A DNA stretch of 64,000 nucleotides, taken from CAWDDA01 sp963813345. Its GTDB lineage: Bacteria > Acidobacteriota > Blastocatellia > RBC074. The notes beneath the pieces were generated by a model. That model was not told where the DNA came from. It did not search any database and saw only the letters and a list, made by a program, of their open reading frames with translations. Position numbers and translations under genes: made by a program. The stretch's first letter is position 1; every line of letters starts with the position of its first letter. The stretch is from NCBI GenBank assembly GCA_963813345.1, contig CAWEYR010000007.1, forward strand, positions 11,225 to 75,224, given 5' to 3'. This document shows, piece after piece, positions 10,265 through 21,200 of this stretch.

Positions 10265-10830
10265 GCGACTCACTCTTCAGCGAAGTTCTGCTTGATCACT
10301 TCAGGCATCCACGGAACTACGGCAGCCTGCCTTCACCCGAGATAGCTTATGAGCATTTCAATCCGTTGTGCGGCGACCGCATCATTATCGAGCTTGCGGT
10401 CACTGGCAGTCGGGTAGACGCAGCTCGATTCCGCGGTGACGCGTGTGCGATTTGTATCGCCGCGGCATCAATACTTACGGAGTTGGTTGTGGGATTGGAT
10501 ATTACCCGTGACGAAATCGTCTCGCGTGAGGAACTCCTCTCCGCTCTCCAGAGTGATATCAAGCCCTCACGATTGAAGTGTGCCTTGCTTCCGCTTGAGG
10601 CGGTTTATGCGGGCATCAAACTTTACAATACCGGGCATGTCGTACCGCCCAGGGAGCGCCGGCCTCCGGCCGGCCACGAGCCGCGAAGCGTGCGAGTCTT
10701 CAGCACAAGGACTTTCCACGACTCGCACGCTTCGCGGCTCGTGGCCGGCCCGGAGGCCGGCGCTCCTGGGCGATACTACATGCCTAGGTCGCTTTGCTCC
10801 CGAACAATCGCTGGAAGAAGCGAGCGATGA
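10261..10830 (+). CDS. SufU/NifU-N-like Fe-S scaffold with palindrome-derived tail
   Basis: The first 125 residues are an iron-sulfur cluster scaffold of the SufU/IscU type: LLDHFRHPRNYGSL, the ligand Cys in NPLCGDRI, Cys in GDACAICIAAASIL and the third in RLKCALLPLEA. In a cox operon it may supply clusters to CoxS. The ATG overlaps the xdhC stop (ATGA). The family normally ends soon after the third Cys, but here the frame runs from about 10632 through a palindrome for some 66 further residues, rich in Arg and Pro, before a stop. That tail is probably not a folded domain. The last 47 bp overlap coxG on the other strand. Confidence 0.82.
   Translation: MSDSLFSEVLLDHFRHPRNYGSLPSPEIAYEHFNPLCGDRIIIELAVTGSRVDAARFRGDACAICIAAASILTELVVGLDITRDEIVSREELLSALQSDIKPSRLKCALLPLEAVYAGIKLYNTGHVVPPRERRPPAGHEPRSVRVFSTRTFHDSHASRLVAGPEAGAPGRYYMPRSLCSRTIAGRSER
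10633..10785. repeat. Composite palindrome, family P2 nested in P1-like ends
   Basis: Inner arms centre on GGCCACGAGCCGCGAAGCGT (10672-10691) and its complement (10727-10747). The outermost bases GGCATGTCGTACCGCCCAGG and the complementary right end resemble family P1. Sister P2 copies are at 26820-26943 and 46124-46272. It lies between the convergent scaffold gene and coxG. Confidence 0.88.
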
Positions 10831-11383
10831 CGGTGCGAATTGCGCGCAGCAGCAACGGAGCAGCGGCGACTGACTTGGCGGTCTCGGGTTCAGGAGATCG
10901 CGGTTCCTCCACCTGTAACGGTACTTCAAGCTGTTGCTTCAAACAGGCCGAGAATTGCTGGAAAAGCTGGCGCGAGACTTCTTCAATCATTCCGCGGCCA
11001 AACTGCACGATCTTTCCTACGACGTCCACGTCGGCGCGCACGACAACCTGCGAACTGCCGCTTGAGAGCGGCGTGATCTGGCTGCGCATCGATATCTTTG
11101 CTGATCCTGCTCCACCCGCTTCCCTGCCTTCTCCAACCATTGTCACCTGATGATTGCTTTCGTCTACTTCTGTAAACTTGATCGTTCCCTTGAACGACGC
11201 GGAAATGGGGCCCACCTTCATTTTCACTGCCCCCACGAATGTACGCTCGTCTTGTGATTCCAGCAGCTCTGCCCCAGGTATGCAGATGACCACCCTGGCT
11301 GGCGCGATCAAGAATTCCCACACGCGCTCGACCGGTGCCTGGACGACAAAGTCTTCCTCAATCCTGAACGCCATCGTGGACAT
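10784..11383 (-). CDS. coxG: CoxG, SRPBCC-fold CODH membrane-recruitment subunit
   Basis: CoxG is a START-like lipid or quinone-binding protein that helps anchor CO dehydrogenase at the membrane. FVVQAPVERVWEFLIAP, CIPGAELLES, VKMKVGPISASFKG and VDVVGKIVQFGRGMIEEV are the typical CoxG blocks. The C-terminus LLLRAIRTVIARFFQRLF is an amphipathic or membrane-seeking helix, as known for CoxG. Two starts are possible, 11383 (MSTMAFRI) and 11374 (MAFRI); the open frame further upstream looks non-coding. The gene is intact. It converges on the cox operon rather than belonging to it, so it must be transcribed separately. Confidence 0.9.
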   Translation of the reverse strand: MSTMAFRIEEDFVVQAPVERVWEFLIAPARVVICIPGAELLESQDERTFVGAVKMKVGPISASFKGTIKFTEVDESNHQVTMVGEGREAGGAGSAKISMRSQITPLSSGSSQVVVRADVDVVGKIVQFGRGMIEEVSRQLFQQFSACLKQQLEVPLQVEEPRSPEPETAKSVAAAPLLLRAIRTVIARFFQRLFGSKAT

Positions 11384-11533
11384 CCCCCATTGTTGAACTG
11401 TGAACGAAACACTTCTTTCTAGCCTATTTGCCTCAAAAAAAGATACTGATAATGTCGATCCTGCTGCCACTTGTTCGACTTTCAGGTGAAAGCGAATCCC
11501 AAATGCCCAAATGAAAAGATAAGGAGAAACTCA

Positions 11534-11959
11534 ATGCGATTCATGATTCTGATAAAGGCAACCAGTGACACGGAGGCGGGGGCCCTGCCGGATGAGACGA
11601 TGCTTACCGAAATGGGAAAGTTCAACGAGGAGCTGATCAAAGCTGGCGTCATGCTGATTGGTGAGGGACTTCAACCGAGCTCGAAGGGCGCACGCGTAAG
11701 GTTTTCGGGGAAGAAGCGGACGGTGATTGACGGACCATTCGCTGAAACGAAGGAACTGATCGCAGGGTTCTGGTTGTGGCAATTGAACTCAATGGAAGAA
11801 GCAATCGAATGGGTCAAGCGCATTCCCAATCCGACGGGCGAGGAGGCCGAGGTCGAGATTCGCCAGGTGGGTGAGGAAGAGGACTTTGGTGAGCTGGTAG
11901 AGAAAGTCCCCGAAGTCTTCGAAGCTGAGCGAGCATTCAGGGAGCGGACGAAGATTTAG
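11534..11959 (+). CDS. YCII-related (DGPF domain) protein
   Basis: This is a small cytoplasmic dimeric alpha/beta protein of the YCII/DGPF family; its biochemical role is unknown. MRFMILIKATSD, VIDGPFAETKELIAGFWLW and AIEWVKRIPNP are the family marks. The ATG at 11534 has a good AAGGAG site at 11521-11526. Relatives are often paired with an ECF sigma factor, which is absent here. It points towards the toxin locus and mirrors a second YCII gene at 21830-22186. The C-terminal acidic stretch (about 20 residues) is longer than in most relatives. Confidence 0.88.
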   Translation: MRFMILIKATSDTEAGALPDETMLTEMGKFNEELIKAGVMLIGEGLQPSSKGARVRFSGKKRTVIDGPFAETKELIAGFWLWQLNSMEEAIEWVKRIPNPTGEEAEVEIRQVGEEEDFGELVEKVPEVFEAERAFRERTKI

Positions 11960-12258
11960 CCCGATTTGGAGTCGGGCTGCCGCTCGTGTGGCAGCGCAAT
12001 CCCGCGGAGCGGTGCGAGAACGTGGCCAGGGGTTGAGTCTTCGAAACCCCTGGATCGATCCGTAGACGAATTGCATCCCGAAGGGATGCGAGAAAAGACG
12101 TCAGGCTTTACCGCTCCTCGCATCCCTCCGGGATGCGCACTCTCTCTGACAATGCAACCAGGGTCTGTTCTCGCACCGCTCCGCGGTGAATTGCGCTGCT
12201 TCGCAGCGGAAGCCGGTTGCCTTCGGCAACGGCAACGCCGCACTCCACACGCGACTAC
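11960..12258. repeat. Nested palindromes (family P5) filling an intergenic region
   Basis: Outer arms 12003-12021 (CGCGGAGCGGTGCGAGAAC) and 12167-12185 are exact complements, and the match continues outward through GCGCAAT/ATTGCGC. Inside are two small hairpins built on GCATCCC/GGGATGC (12073-12089 and 12119-12136). A P3-like GGAGT...ACTCC pair bounds the whole. No gene is seen. Confidence 0.8.
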
Positions 12259-13050
12259 CTAGGCGCAGTTGTCGCTCGGGTCGATTAGCTCGCCACCCAT
12301 CTCAAGGGGTTGGCCGTAGGTGTAGTTGTCGCTAACGCCACCAAAGCAACTCCACTGCGGCTCGCCTGCAAGCGCCGAACTCAGGAGTCCCCAGGCGCCG
12401 GTCACGGCATAAACGGGCATGAACGCGTCTCCCCAACCGACATATTGGTACGAATGATAGGTCTCGTGCTCGAACGCGGCGTCGTTCGCATCGCCGGCCC
12501 AGAGGTGGGCCACGCCACCCCAGACCATTCCGGAGAATCCACTGGCCCCTGGATCCCATTCGAAAACGATCATGCCGTTCTTAAATGCTACGTTCTCGAC
12601 GTCTCCAGTAATGAGGCCAATCCCACCAATGATAAGGCCGATCGTCGTCGTCAGCGGCGAGCGCGCAAACTTGATAATGAAGCTCAGCACGTTGGTGATC
12701 GGATGATCTACCTGGTCGAGTGCGATAGCGATCCAGTTGAGCGGGTTCAACCACGTCACGCAGAAGTCAACAATTGTCAGCGCCCAGGTTCCGAGAAACG
12801 CGAGTGCCTGGCCCAGCCACTTGATGCCTTCCCAGATAGCTCCCGCGGCCCACTTGATCCCTTCCCAAATCGCGCCGCCCACTGCCTTGATGCCGTCCCA
12901 TACGGCGCTCGCCACATCCGCAATGAAACCGCCGATCGCTGTCGCCGCATCAACAATCGCGCCGGCGACCGCCTCGGCAGCGCCAGCAATAGCGCGGCCC
13001 GCGTCAGCCAGCCGATCGCCCACCCAATCGACCGCATCGCTGAACCAGCT
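12259..13050 (-). other. C-terminal cargo domain with HExxH motif
   Basis: This is the hypervariable part after the RHS core. Residues just after the core are Ala/Gly-rich with three near repeats (VWDGIKAVGGA, IWEGIKWAAGA, IWEGIKWLGQA), then hydrophobic segments (TTIGLIIGGIGLITG). The end has AFEHETYHSYQYVGWGDAF, which fits a zinc-metallopeptidase HExxH helix. The hydrophobic part may be membrane-active. I do not recognise a named toxin family; the enzyme role is inference. Confidence 0.55.
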
Positions 13051-16000
13051 GGCCCCGTATGGATCAGACAGAACTGCGGGGTTGCCGATCACATACGCGT
13101 ATGGGTGAAGACCTCGCGGGAGGCGCAGTGCTCCTTCGGGCCGGTGGACCACCGCCGGATCAGGCTGGGCGAACCGTCCCAACCTGGTGCTGTACGCACG
13201 CATTCCGAAATGAAGTAAGCCGGTGGAGCCGAGCGGGCTGTGGTTGCCGTATCGGAATCGGCTCTGAGCGCCAAATGCCATCTCGACCGCTACAGCGCCA
13301 TAGGGATAGTAGACAACCTGTCCTGCAAATCCGCCGTCGCTCAGCCGGCTGAAGCAGGTCACATGGTCGAGAGGATCAGGATGGTAGACGAAGGCCTGAC
13401 CATCAGAGCGAAACACCGCTATGCGATGCCGGTTAAGGAAGGCGTAACTCTCAGTGCTGCCGTCTTCATTGATTATAAAGGCGTCGTCGCAGGACCAGGT
13501 TCGCGAAATGGCGCCGTCAGGCGACTCTACTGTGGTGTTAACAAGCGCGCCGGTGTGGTCATAGCGCGCCGTGAGCCGAGAGCCATCGGCTCGGGTCGAT
13601 TCGGAAAGCCGGCCCTGCTCGTCGTAGAGGTGCGTCCAGCCATCGAGACTCGTGAGGTTGCCCGTGTCGTCGTAGCTATATGCCGCCACCGTCAGACGAC
13701 CCGGTGACACGAGCACCCGTGTAGCTCAAAGTGATGCCCGCTGCACCCACTTCCGGACGATCGAGGAGGTTCCCTAAAGCGTCATAACGGTACGTGTGGT
13801 GATAATCGCCTTCCGCCTGCCGGCCATCGGCCTCCGTCAACCGGTAGTACGAGTCGTAGACATAGCGCCGGTTGTCGCGCACGTGTCCAACTACAGTCGT
13901 CAGGTCATCAATCACTGTCGGATTGCCGACAGCATCGTAGGTGTACTGGAAGTGCTGATAGCTGTCTCCTGCGGGCATTCCCGTACGCATTGACTCGATG
14001 CGCCCGGGGATCGTCCCGTAGGTATACGTCGTCTCGACGCCGCTCGCGAAGACCACGCGCGTCATGTAGCCGGTCGCATCATAGTCGATTCCAGTGACAA
14101 CGCCGCCGACGGTCGAAGGCCTCCCTGCCGTGTCGTAGTTAAGATCCACTATGCGGCCATCCGGGTAAGTGACTCTTCGCACGCGCCCCTGTTTGTCGTA
14201 GGCGTATTGCAGCGTAAAGATCTCTCCAGGGCGATCGACGAAAGTGCGGGACTTGGATTTCTGATGGCCGCACAGCGTGTAGGAATACTCGACTGTTCCA
14301 AAAGTCCCTTCGACGCGAGCGAGACGACCCGTTAAACGGTCACCAGCGCCTGCGTCGTAGGTGTATGTTTCCACCGGTACCGCAGCAGCCGTTCCGTAAC
14401 GCAGACGGACGATCCTATCCAACACATCGAACTCGCGGAAGATGCGCTGCGAGCCGCGGCGCTCCTCGACACGGTTACCGGCTGCGTCGAGCACATACCG
14501 ATGATTGCCGGCTTCGCGGTGATCGAGAGCGATGAGCCGCCCCATGAAGTCGTAACGGCGCGTGAGCACAACACCGCCGAGGTGGTCCGTCACACCAGTC
14601 AACAGCCCAGCCGCGTTTCGCTGGTAGTGCGTGCACTGCCCCGCACCAGGCTCGAGTCGCTCTACCACGGAAACGAGCCTTCCGGCAGGATCGAAATATT
14701 CCGAACGAGGCGTGTCAAAGTGCGGACTGCCGGCCCTCACATCCTCGGCGTCATAGTGATGGATGACACCTGCCTCATAGCGCCGCTCGGATCGGCTGCC
14801 GTCGGGCCCAATCAACTCTACCGGGCGGTCCAATGCGTCCCGTCTTACGCGTGCTACGGGCGACCCTGCAGGTGCGTCCGTGACGCTGTAGTCGGTACTC
14901 GCAGCGAAGTAGCGCCCACGCTCTTCGGTCGCCTGGCCACGACAGAACGCGACAGGCGATTGGCTAACCGCCACCTGTCCGGCAGCTACTTCGAGCCGCG
15001 TTTGAAGCCGCTCGCCGCGCGAGTCAAAGTAGAGATGCTCGGTTTCGTAAACCAGCGGAACTGCCGTTGCGCGGCGCCTGATAGTAACGCGAGGCGGACT
15101 CTCGAATGGGCCGCGCTCGTAGACGGTGGACGGTATATCGTCGATGTCTTGCGGCCCAAGCACATTGATCAGCCGGCCATGCACATCGAATCGCCACCGC
15201 GTCTCGGTCCCGTCGCGAGCGATTTGGCGGGTCATCTGGCCGTGGCGATATTCAAACTCGCTCGTGACCACCTGCCCCAGCGCATTCGTCAACTGAACAG
15301 GGTATATGCCCTCGTCATCGAAGACCGAGAGGAGTTGGCGCCCGAGCGGATCGCGACGGACGGCCGGATTGCCCGTCGCATCGGCCTCTTGTGCGACTTC
15401 GGTCATCCACCAGCCCGCCCCAAGGTCTGGATCGTTCACCACGAAATAGCCCAGCGCTCCCAGGTTGGGCAGTTCCGCTCCGTAGACATCAGCGAGAAGC
15501 GCGTCAGTGAAGACAAGCGCCTCGCGCCGGGAGAGCACTCCGCGTGTGGCCTGACCGAGCGGCAAGCCCTGGAACGGATCACCATCGTAGTAAAGCTTGC
15601 TCGCAGCCATCACCTGACCACCGTCGCGCTCGATAGTCATCACCGGCAGATTGACAAGGTACGCGGCACTATCGTCTGCATACCGCGTTTCGATCGAGCG
15701 AACGGTGACTCGATCGATGTCTGCGCCGTCGCGGAACCGGTGAATCTCTTCTTCGAGCGTGACGTTGCCGAATGGGCCGTACTCATAGTTGACTTCGCGT
15801 TCGAGCGTCCGTGTTCCGCGGTCTCTGGTGATCCGCACAAGACGCCGCCGGGCAGCGAAGTAAACAGGAGTCCCGTCTATTCCCGTATCGACCAGGACAG
15901 CTTCGCCCTCGATCGTCTCCGCCCAGAAGGGAGAGGACGCGCCGTCATCAGATCCAAAGGTTTCAGTGCGGTAGGGCATTCGCGAAAGCACCATGTGGCG

Positions 16001-18193
16001 CTGGAGCGCGTCACGAGTTGCACGTTCAGGCGGCTTCGTGTGGAAGTGCGATACGGCAATGCGTGCGGGCGTGTCGGCGTTGCCGTCGTCGCTGCGTTCG
16101 ACGCGCCCGAATCCAAGGAACCTGCGCTGGCGACGGTCGTAGAAACCCTGGAAGTATTGAAAGCTGCTCGAAACCGTTGAGTCGCTGTGCGGATCTGCAT
16201 ACTCGACCCTTCGGACCACTTGTACGGGAAACGGAAGATACGCCCCATCAGAAGTATCCTGATCCGCAACTGCTTCAGTCACCGAGCTTCCATACGTCAC
16301 GCTCACCACTGCCTGGTCGGGCGTCACAATGCGCCTCATCAGATTCGCTTTGTTGGGCCCCGCGAGGTCGAGGAAGAAATGTGTGCCTCGCCCGTTCACC
16401 GGACCCGGGCTGCTCCAGAGCAGACCCTGGCTGCCTTGTCCAAGCATGTCGACGAGCATCACTGAGGCTGACGTCGTCAGCGGTGTGCGCTCAATAATCG
16501 CCGGAGCCGAGTAGCCTTCTCCACTCCGGTTGAACCAGAGCATGACCTTGTCCCGGTCGACATAGACGAGGTCTGCGAGCCCGTCTCCATCGATATCCGC
16601 AAGAAAGATGCGTTTCGCATCGTAGCCGGGAGGAAGGATCGGCGGTGCAGTCATGCGCACTGCAGCACCGAACCGCCCGTAGCCGAAGTTTGGCCAATAG
16701 ATCACCGAACGGTTACGCACCTCAACGATGGCAGCTCCGCCGTCGCCGGTCATGTCCGCGAAATGTACATGCGGATCGGCGAGGTCCACGTCAGGGAAAG
16801 TCTCGCGGTCTCGAACCCTCGGTGTGATGCGGGGGGTATCGAAATCGCCTCCTCCGCGGTTCATGAGCGCGTAGAAAGCCTTCAGATCGGCATAGAGCAG
16901 ATCAGCCTGACCATCAAAATCGAGGTCGATCAGTTTGGTGCGCGCGTCGAGGATCGGTGCGGCTGGTGCGCGCTTGAAGGGCCGGAAGGTCTCCCACTCT
17001 CCGCCTGGTTGCAGAGAATAGTACCCACCCGTCCGACCGGCCATAACAACAAGGTCGAGCAACCCATGTCCTGAAAGTGATGCGACGCGGAGACGGTCGG
17101 GCTCGGTTGCAAGAGCCGCTGGAAAGTGTCGCAATTGCTTCGCAGTTCCCAACTGCAGCCCACCGAGATTTGGCCAGTAGTGGCCACCGCTTTCTGAGAT
17201 GTGGAGGAAACCGGGCAGGCCAATGCCGTCGAGATCCATCAGGCTCAACCCCGCATCCGGCACGTGAGGAGGAAGTGTCCCATTGCGGCTGGTCAGAGGC
17301 TCGAGGGTAGCGTTTTCCGGTTCGATGTCTGTGTACTCGAATCGCAGTGGAGGCAGGATGTCCTCGCCTGGCGGATCAAGAGCGGTGTCAAAGGCGACAA
17401 GAGTCACGGAAATCAGCCGGCTCGCTCCACTATGCGGCGCCTGCTCGTACTGAAGCCGGTACGCCTTGACTGGCGATTCTCCAGCGTCTCCCTCGAGCAT
17501 CAGCCTGACTTCGCTGAGACGCCAGCCCAGAATGCGCTCGACACCCAGACGATGTGATTTCATCGGGTCGGGGCGGACTTCGTAGTCGAGGCGCACCACG
17601 TAAGGTCCGTAGCGCATTTCGGTGAGACGCGCATGGAAGCCATCCTGCTCATAAACGTAATCGATTCGATTACCGAGCGTGTCTTCCGAGGATTCGAGCA
17701 GCCATTGGAGCACACCGTGCGGACCATTGACTGGCAATTCGAGTCGCGCACCAGCCGACATCCCGAATCGCAACAGAGTGCCGTCTGTCGCGCGAACCTC
17801 CCATCCGCCACCACTACGGTTTATGCGGTAGAAGTCTTTCTCGACCTCCTGGCGGTAGCGCCCGCCTGCCACCTCGACCAGACGCTGACCGCCAAACTGA
17901 AATTGATCCAACGAATCGTCGAACGCCGGCTGACCCCCAACCTGGCTGCGCGTGATAGCCGACTGCGAGAGCGCCCACCCCAGGCCGACGACGCCGTTGC
18001 CATATCCGGTGCTATAGCCAAGCGACAATTCCGGCTTCATCTGACGCGGGCCGGGAGGAAATGTGAATGGAATCCGGTAGGAACCCGTGCCACTCGCAAG
18101 ATCGACCTCGAAGTTCTGCCCGACGCTCTCTTGCGCGCCGCCACTGGATGGCAGCGGAGTCGACGCCTGAGACGGGCCTTCGCGAATGGGCAT
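12259..18193 (-). CDS. Tc-toxin TcB-TcC fusion-like RHS protein, one frameshift
   Basis: A very large protein of about 1980 residues built like a fused TcB-TcC: SpvB domain (about 20-300, VGQNFEVDLASGTGSY, GVVGLGWALSQSAI), then FG-GAP/VCBS blades (LMDLDGIGLPGFLH, LIDLDFDGQADLLYAD, LADIDGDGLADLVYVD) forming the propeller that docks on TcA. A middle region with QGFYDRRQRRFLGFGR and a long RHS/YD shell follow, closed by PYAYVIGNPAVLSDPYG (about 13052-13110). The last about 260 residues are a separate cargo domain with hydrophobic WEGIK repeats and HETYH at 12454-12468. A single shift near 13710 breaks an otherwise open frame. The ATG at 18193 has a GGAGAA site and lies 32 bp after the TcA-like gene. 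RHS polymorphic toxin is the alternative name. Confidence 0.85.
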
Positions 18194-18225
18194 TGCTTCT
18201 CCGTCCTGGTTACGATCGAACCGGG

Positions 18226-21200
18226 CTAGCGATAGTCGAACCGGTAGTTGAGGAGAAGGAAAACATCAGCGACCTGGGCGCGGTCTTCGCCCGGTCCAGT
18301 GAACTCGATCGACACATCTCCTACGGGTTGATTGAGGAGTACGTCAAGCGGACTTCCAGCGCCGTCGCTTGCAGCGAGACCGTTTGCATCTGTGACAGCA
18401 GCGCCGCTCATTCCAGCCATACTTACCGTAACAGCCATACCTGGTGCCGGCTCGGCCCTGCCGCTGGCAGAGGTCCGAAGCACCTGCACCCCCACCCTGG
18501 TGGATCGGAGGTTGAGCTGGTTGTAAGGGAATATTCGCGGATCGAGTGCGAACGTGATCGTGCCTGCTCCATCGGGCGGCGGTCCGAATGCAAAGTACTG
18601 ATCGGGCGCATGCAGGCGCGCCGAAAACGACTGTGCTGCCTCGCCACTCGCGGGAAATGTCGCGCGGATTGTGGCTTCGAGACCCGGGTCATGCAGGCAG
18701 TAGAAGTAAACCACCAGCCGGACATCCGAGATGGTCGTATAGTCGACGTCGTTGGTTGCGGGAGGCAACTCGAGCCGCCACGATGCGGAAACGCCGCTGT
18801 TTTCGAAGAGACCCAGCCGGTTCGGGTCGGCACGGTAAAGCACCAGATCGCGCCGCAACCGGAATCCTGAGAGGATCATCGCCTCCGGCGCCATGACGCG
18901 GCTCTTGACGGTACCGTCACCCCCTCGCCACGAAGAGATGCCCATGTGCGTAAGCGTTCCGGAAATACCCTCTGGTACTTGAAGCCCTTCGATCTCCACT
19001 TCAACACTCTGGATGCGATGCAGATAGGTTCCGGGGAAAACGCGCTCGATCGAATCAAGCGGGACAGTAAACTCGAGGAGGCCGGTGCGCAGAAAGTCGG
19101 TGAACGCCTGCGGCGCGAAATCGCTGAGGCTGACAACGTACCGAACCCGATTTCGCTTGCCCTTGGAATGCATGAGCAGGTCATACGTGAACGAGTCGAT
19201 GTCGGTGAGCAGCGAGTCACCAGCCGTCAGTTCGCCGATGCCCGGCGACGCGTAATCGAAACGGATCCGGTGCAGTTCGCGGTCATTCTCGACCTCATAG
19301 GCGCGCTCCATGAGAAATGCCGCGTAGATTCCCATCTCGAGGTATTCCTCGGCCACCTCGCGCATCCGGTCGGCAAGCGCGTGCCACATGTCGGGCGTGA
19401 ATTCGCGCGAGCGGAAGAACTCGAGATTGTCCTGTGCGAACTCGTACTGACGTTCGGACGACCAGCGGCTCCACCGCGCTACTGTCTCTTGTGCGTTGGC
19501 AACGGCGACCTGCCGGTCTGCAACAACTATCTGGCTGTTTGCCTCGGCGATCTGCCGGTTGAAGTTGTCGATCTGCATCTGGTGCGAGAGGCGATTGCGA
19601 TAGGCGACAACAGCATCGACCCGCTCCTGCAGACTCCCCGCGCCTATCTCGAGTGAGTGGCCTCCCCCCAATCCCAACGCACGCTCTGATCGAAGTTGAC
19701 GTCGCTGCTCGCGTTGCCGTACCAGGCCTGGAACCGGTTGAGCTCCGCAATGACCCAACCGTCGGTGTTGAACTGATCCCGTTGCGACACCAGGTTGTCT
19801 CGATGCAGTATTGCGCCATCCCGCAGTGCTGTGGCGACGTCTCTTTGGCGACGCGCCAATTCCTCCTGAGCGAGATGGGTCTGCACCGAGTACCAGTTCA
19901 TCGTAACGGCCTGCTCCATCTCGCGCTCCGTCATCTCAGCCTGCTCGGCGGCGGCGCGGTAGCTGATGTATTCGCGCCATGCCTGCACGGCGTGCGTGGC
20001 GAAATAGCGCGCCGTAGCCTGTAGAAAGTCGAAGGTCCAGATGGGGACTACATCGTCGGCCAGACCAATCCAATTCAGTCCCGCGAGGTATCTTGGCGAG
20101 CTGGCTGCGGACATAACTGATAATCGCCGCGACCTGGTGGTTACCTGCAAACACAGCTTCGTCATTCATCGCTGTGATGATGTTCGCCCACGGTTGTTCG
20201 CAGCGGTGTAAAGTACACGCCCTGATAGAGCCGTGACGCTACCGGGACCGTATCGTCTGACCGCAGCACGCGCTCGTACCAGTCGCGCGCCGTCGCCACA
20301 TCGCCACGGCGATAGTGGAAGTCTGCCTCTTCAACGACCGCCTTGGCAGCCTTGAGCCACACGCTCGTGGCTTCGATATTGCGATTCAGGAATTGGTAGT
20401 CGAGCGCCTTTAGATAGTAGTCAATCGCGTCCGGCGCGCTGACCAAGCGCCATATAACAGTCCCCGATGTCCATCGGCAAAACAAAGCCGTACATATGGG
20501 GAATGTAAGCGACGACATTCGCCGGGACTTCAAGATAGGGATAGAGCGCGCGCGAGGGTTGTCGCTTCGATCCTCGGCTGGTATACAGCCTCGACAAGCT
20601 TTGCCTCACCGTCCGCACCCAGAGCGACAGTGCGAACACCATCGGCAGCTTGTACCCGGATTTCCGCGGCTGCGGTCGTTCCAGTGGCTGCGCCGGGTGC
20701 GATCTGCAGCCAATTGCCTTCCACTGACGGCACCAGCATCGCCATTCCGGCTGCACCCATCGGACGGGTCATGGTAGAGGCGGTGCCCGGATTCAGATTC
20801 TGGAGCAGAGTGCGGCCCATGCTCTCCGGCAGAGAATCGCCAGCTGCCTGGAATGCCTCGCCGGCTCGGCGAGCGTCGCCGGCTATCGAGAAGAGCACAC
20901 CGGTGTTGTTATCCACCGCGGCGACATCAGCCCCTGACTTTGTTTCCGCGTACTGTGCGCGGGCCTTCCTGAGTGAGGCCTGCGCTTTGTCCATTTCGCC
21001 GTTCGCAATCTGAATGGCAGCGGTAGCACTTGCAATGTGGGCTTTCAGAAGCGGCGTCCCGGCACGCCGCTGAGCGTACTGCAGCAATTTCCCGGCTTCA
21101 TCTGCCGCGCCCATGAGCAAAAAGTTGGTAGCGCCCTGGTAAGCCAGCTCCGCCGTTCCAAGCGGCGCTTTGGTCCCGGTCCAGTTCGCTTCAAGGACCC

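Noticed and set aside
11471..11533. An upstream start for the YCII gene
   Set aside because: The strong AAGGAG site is placed for ATG 11534, and family members begin at that Met.
14501..16180. A 559-codon plus-strand open frame opposite the RHS gene
   Set aside because: It is antisense to the strongly conserved SpvB/RHS frame and its translation has no recognisable domain. Such shadows are common in GC-rich DNA.
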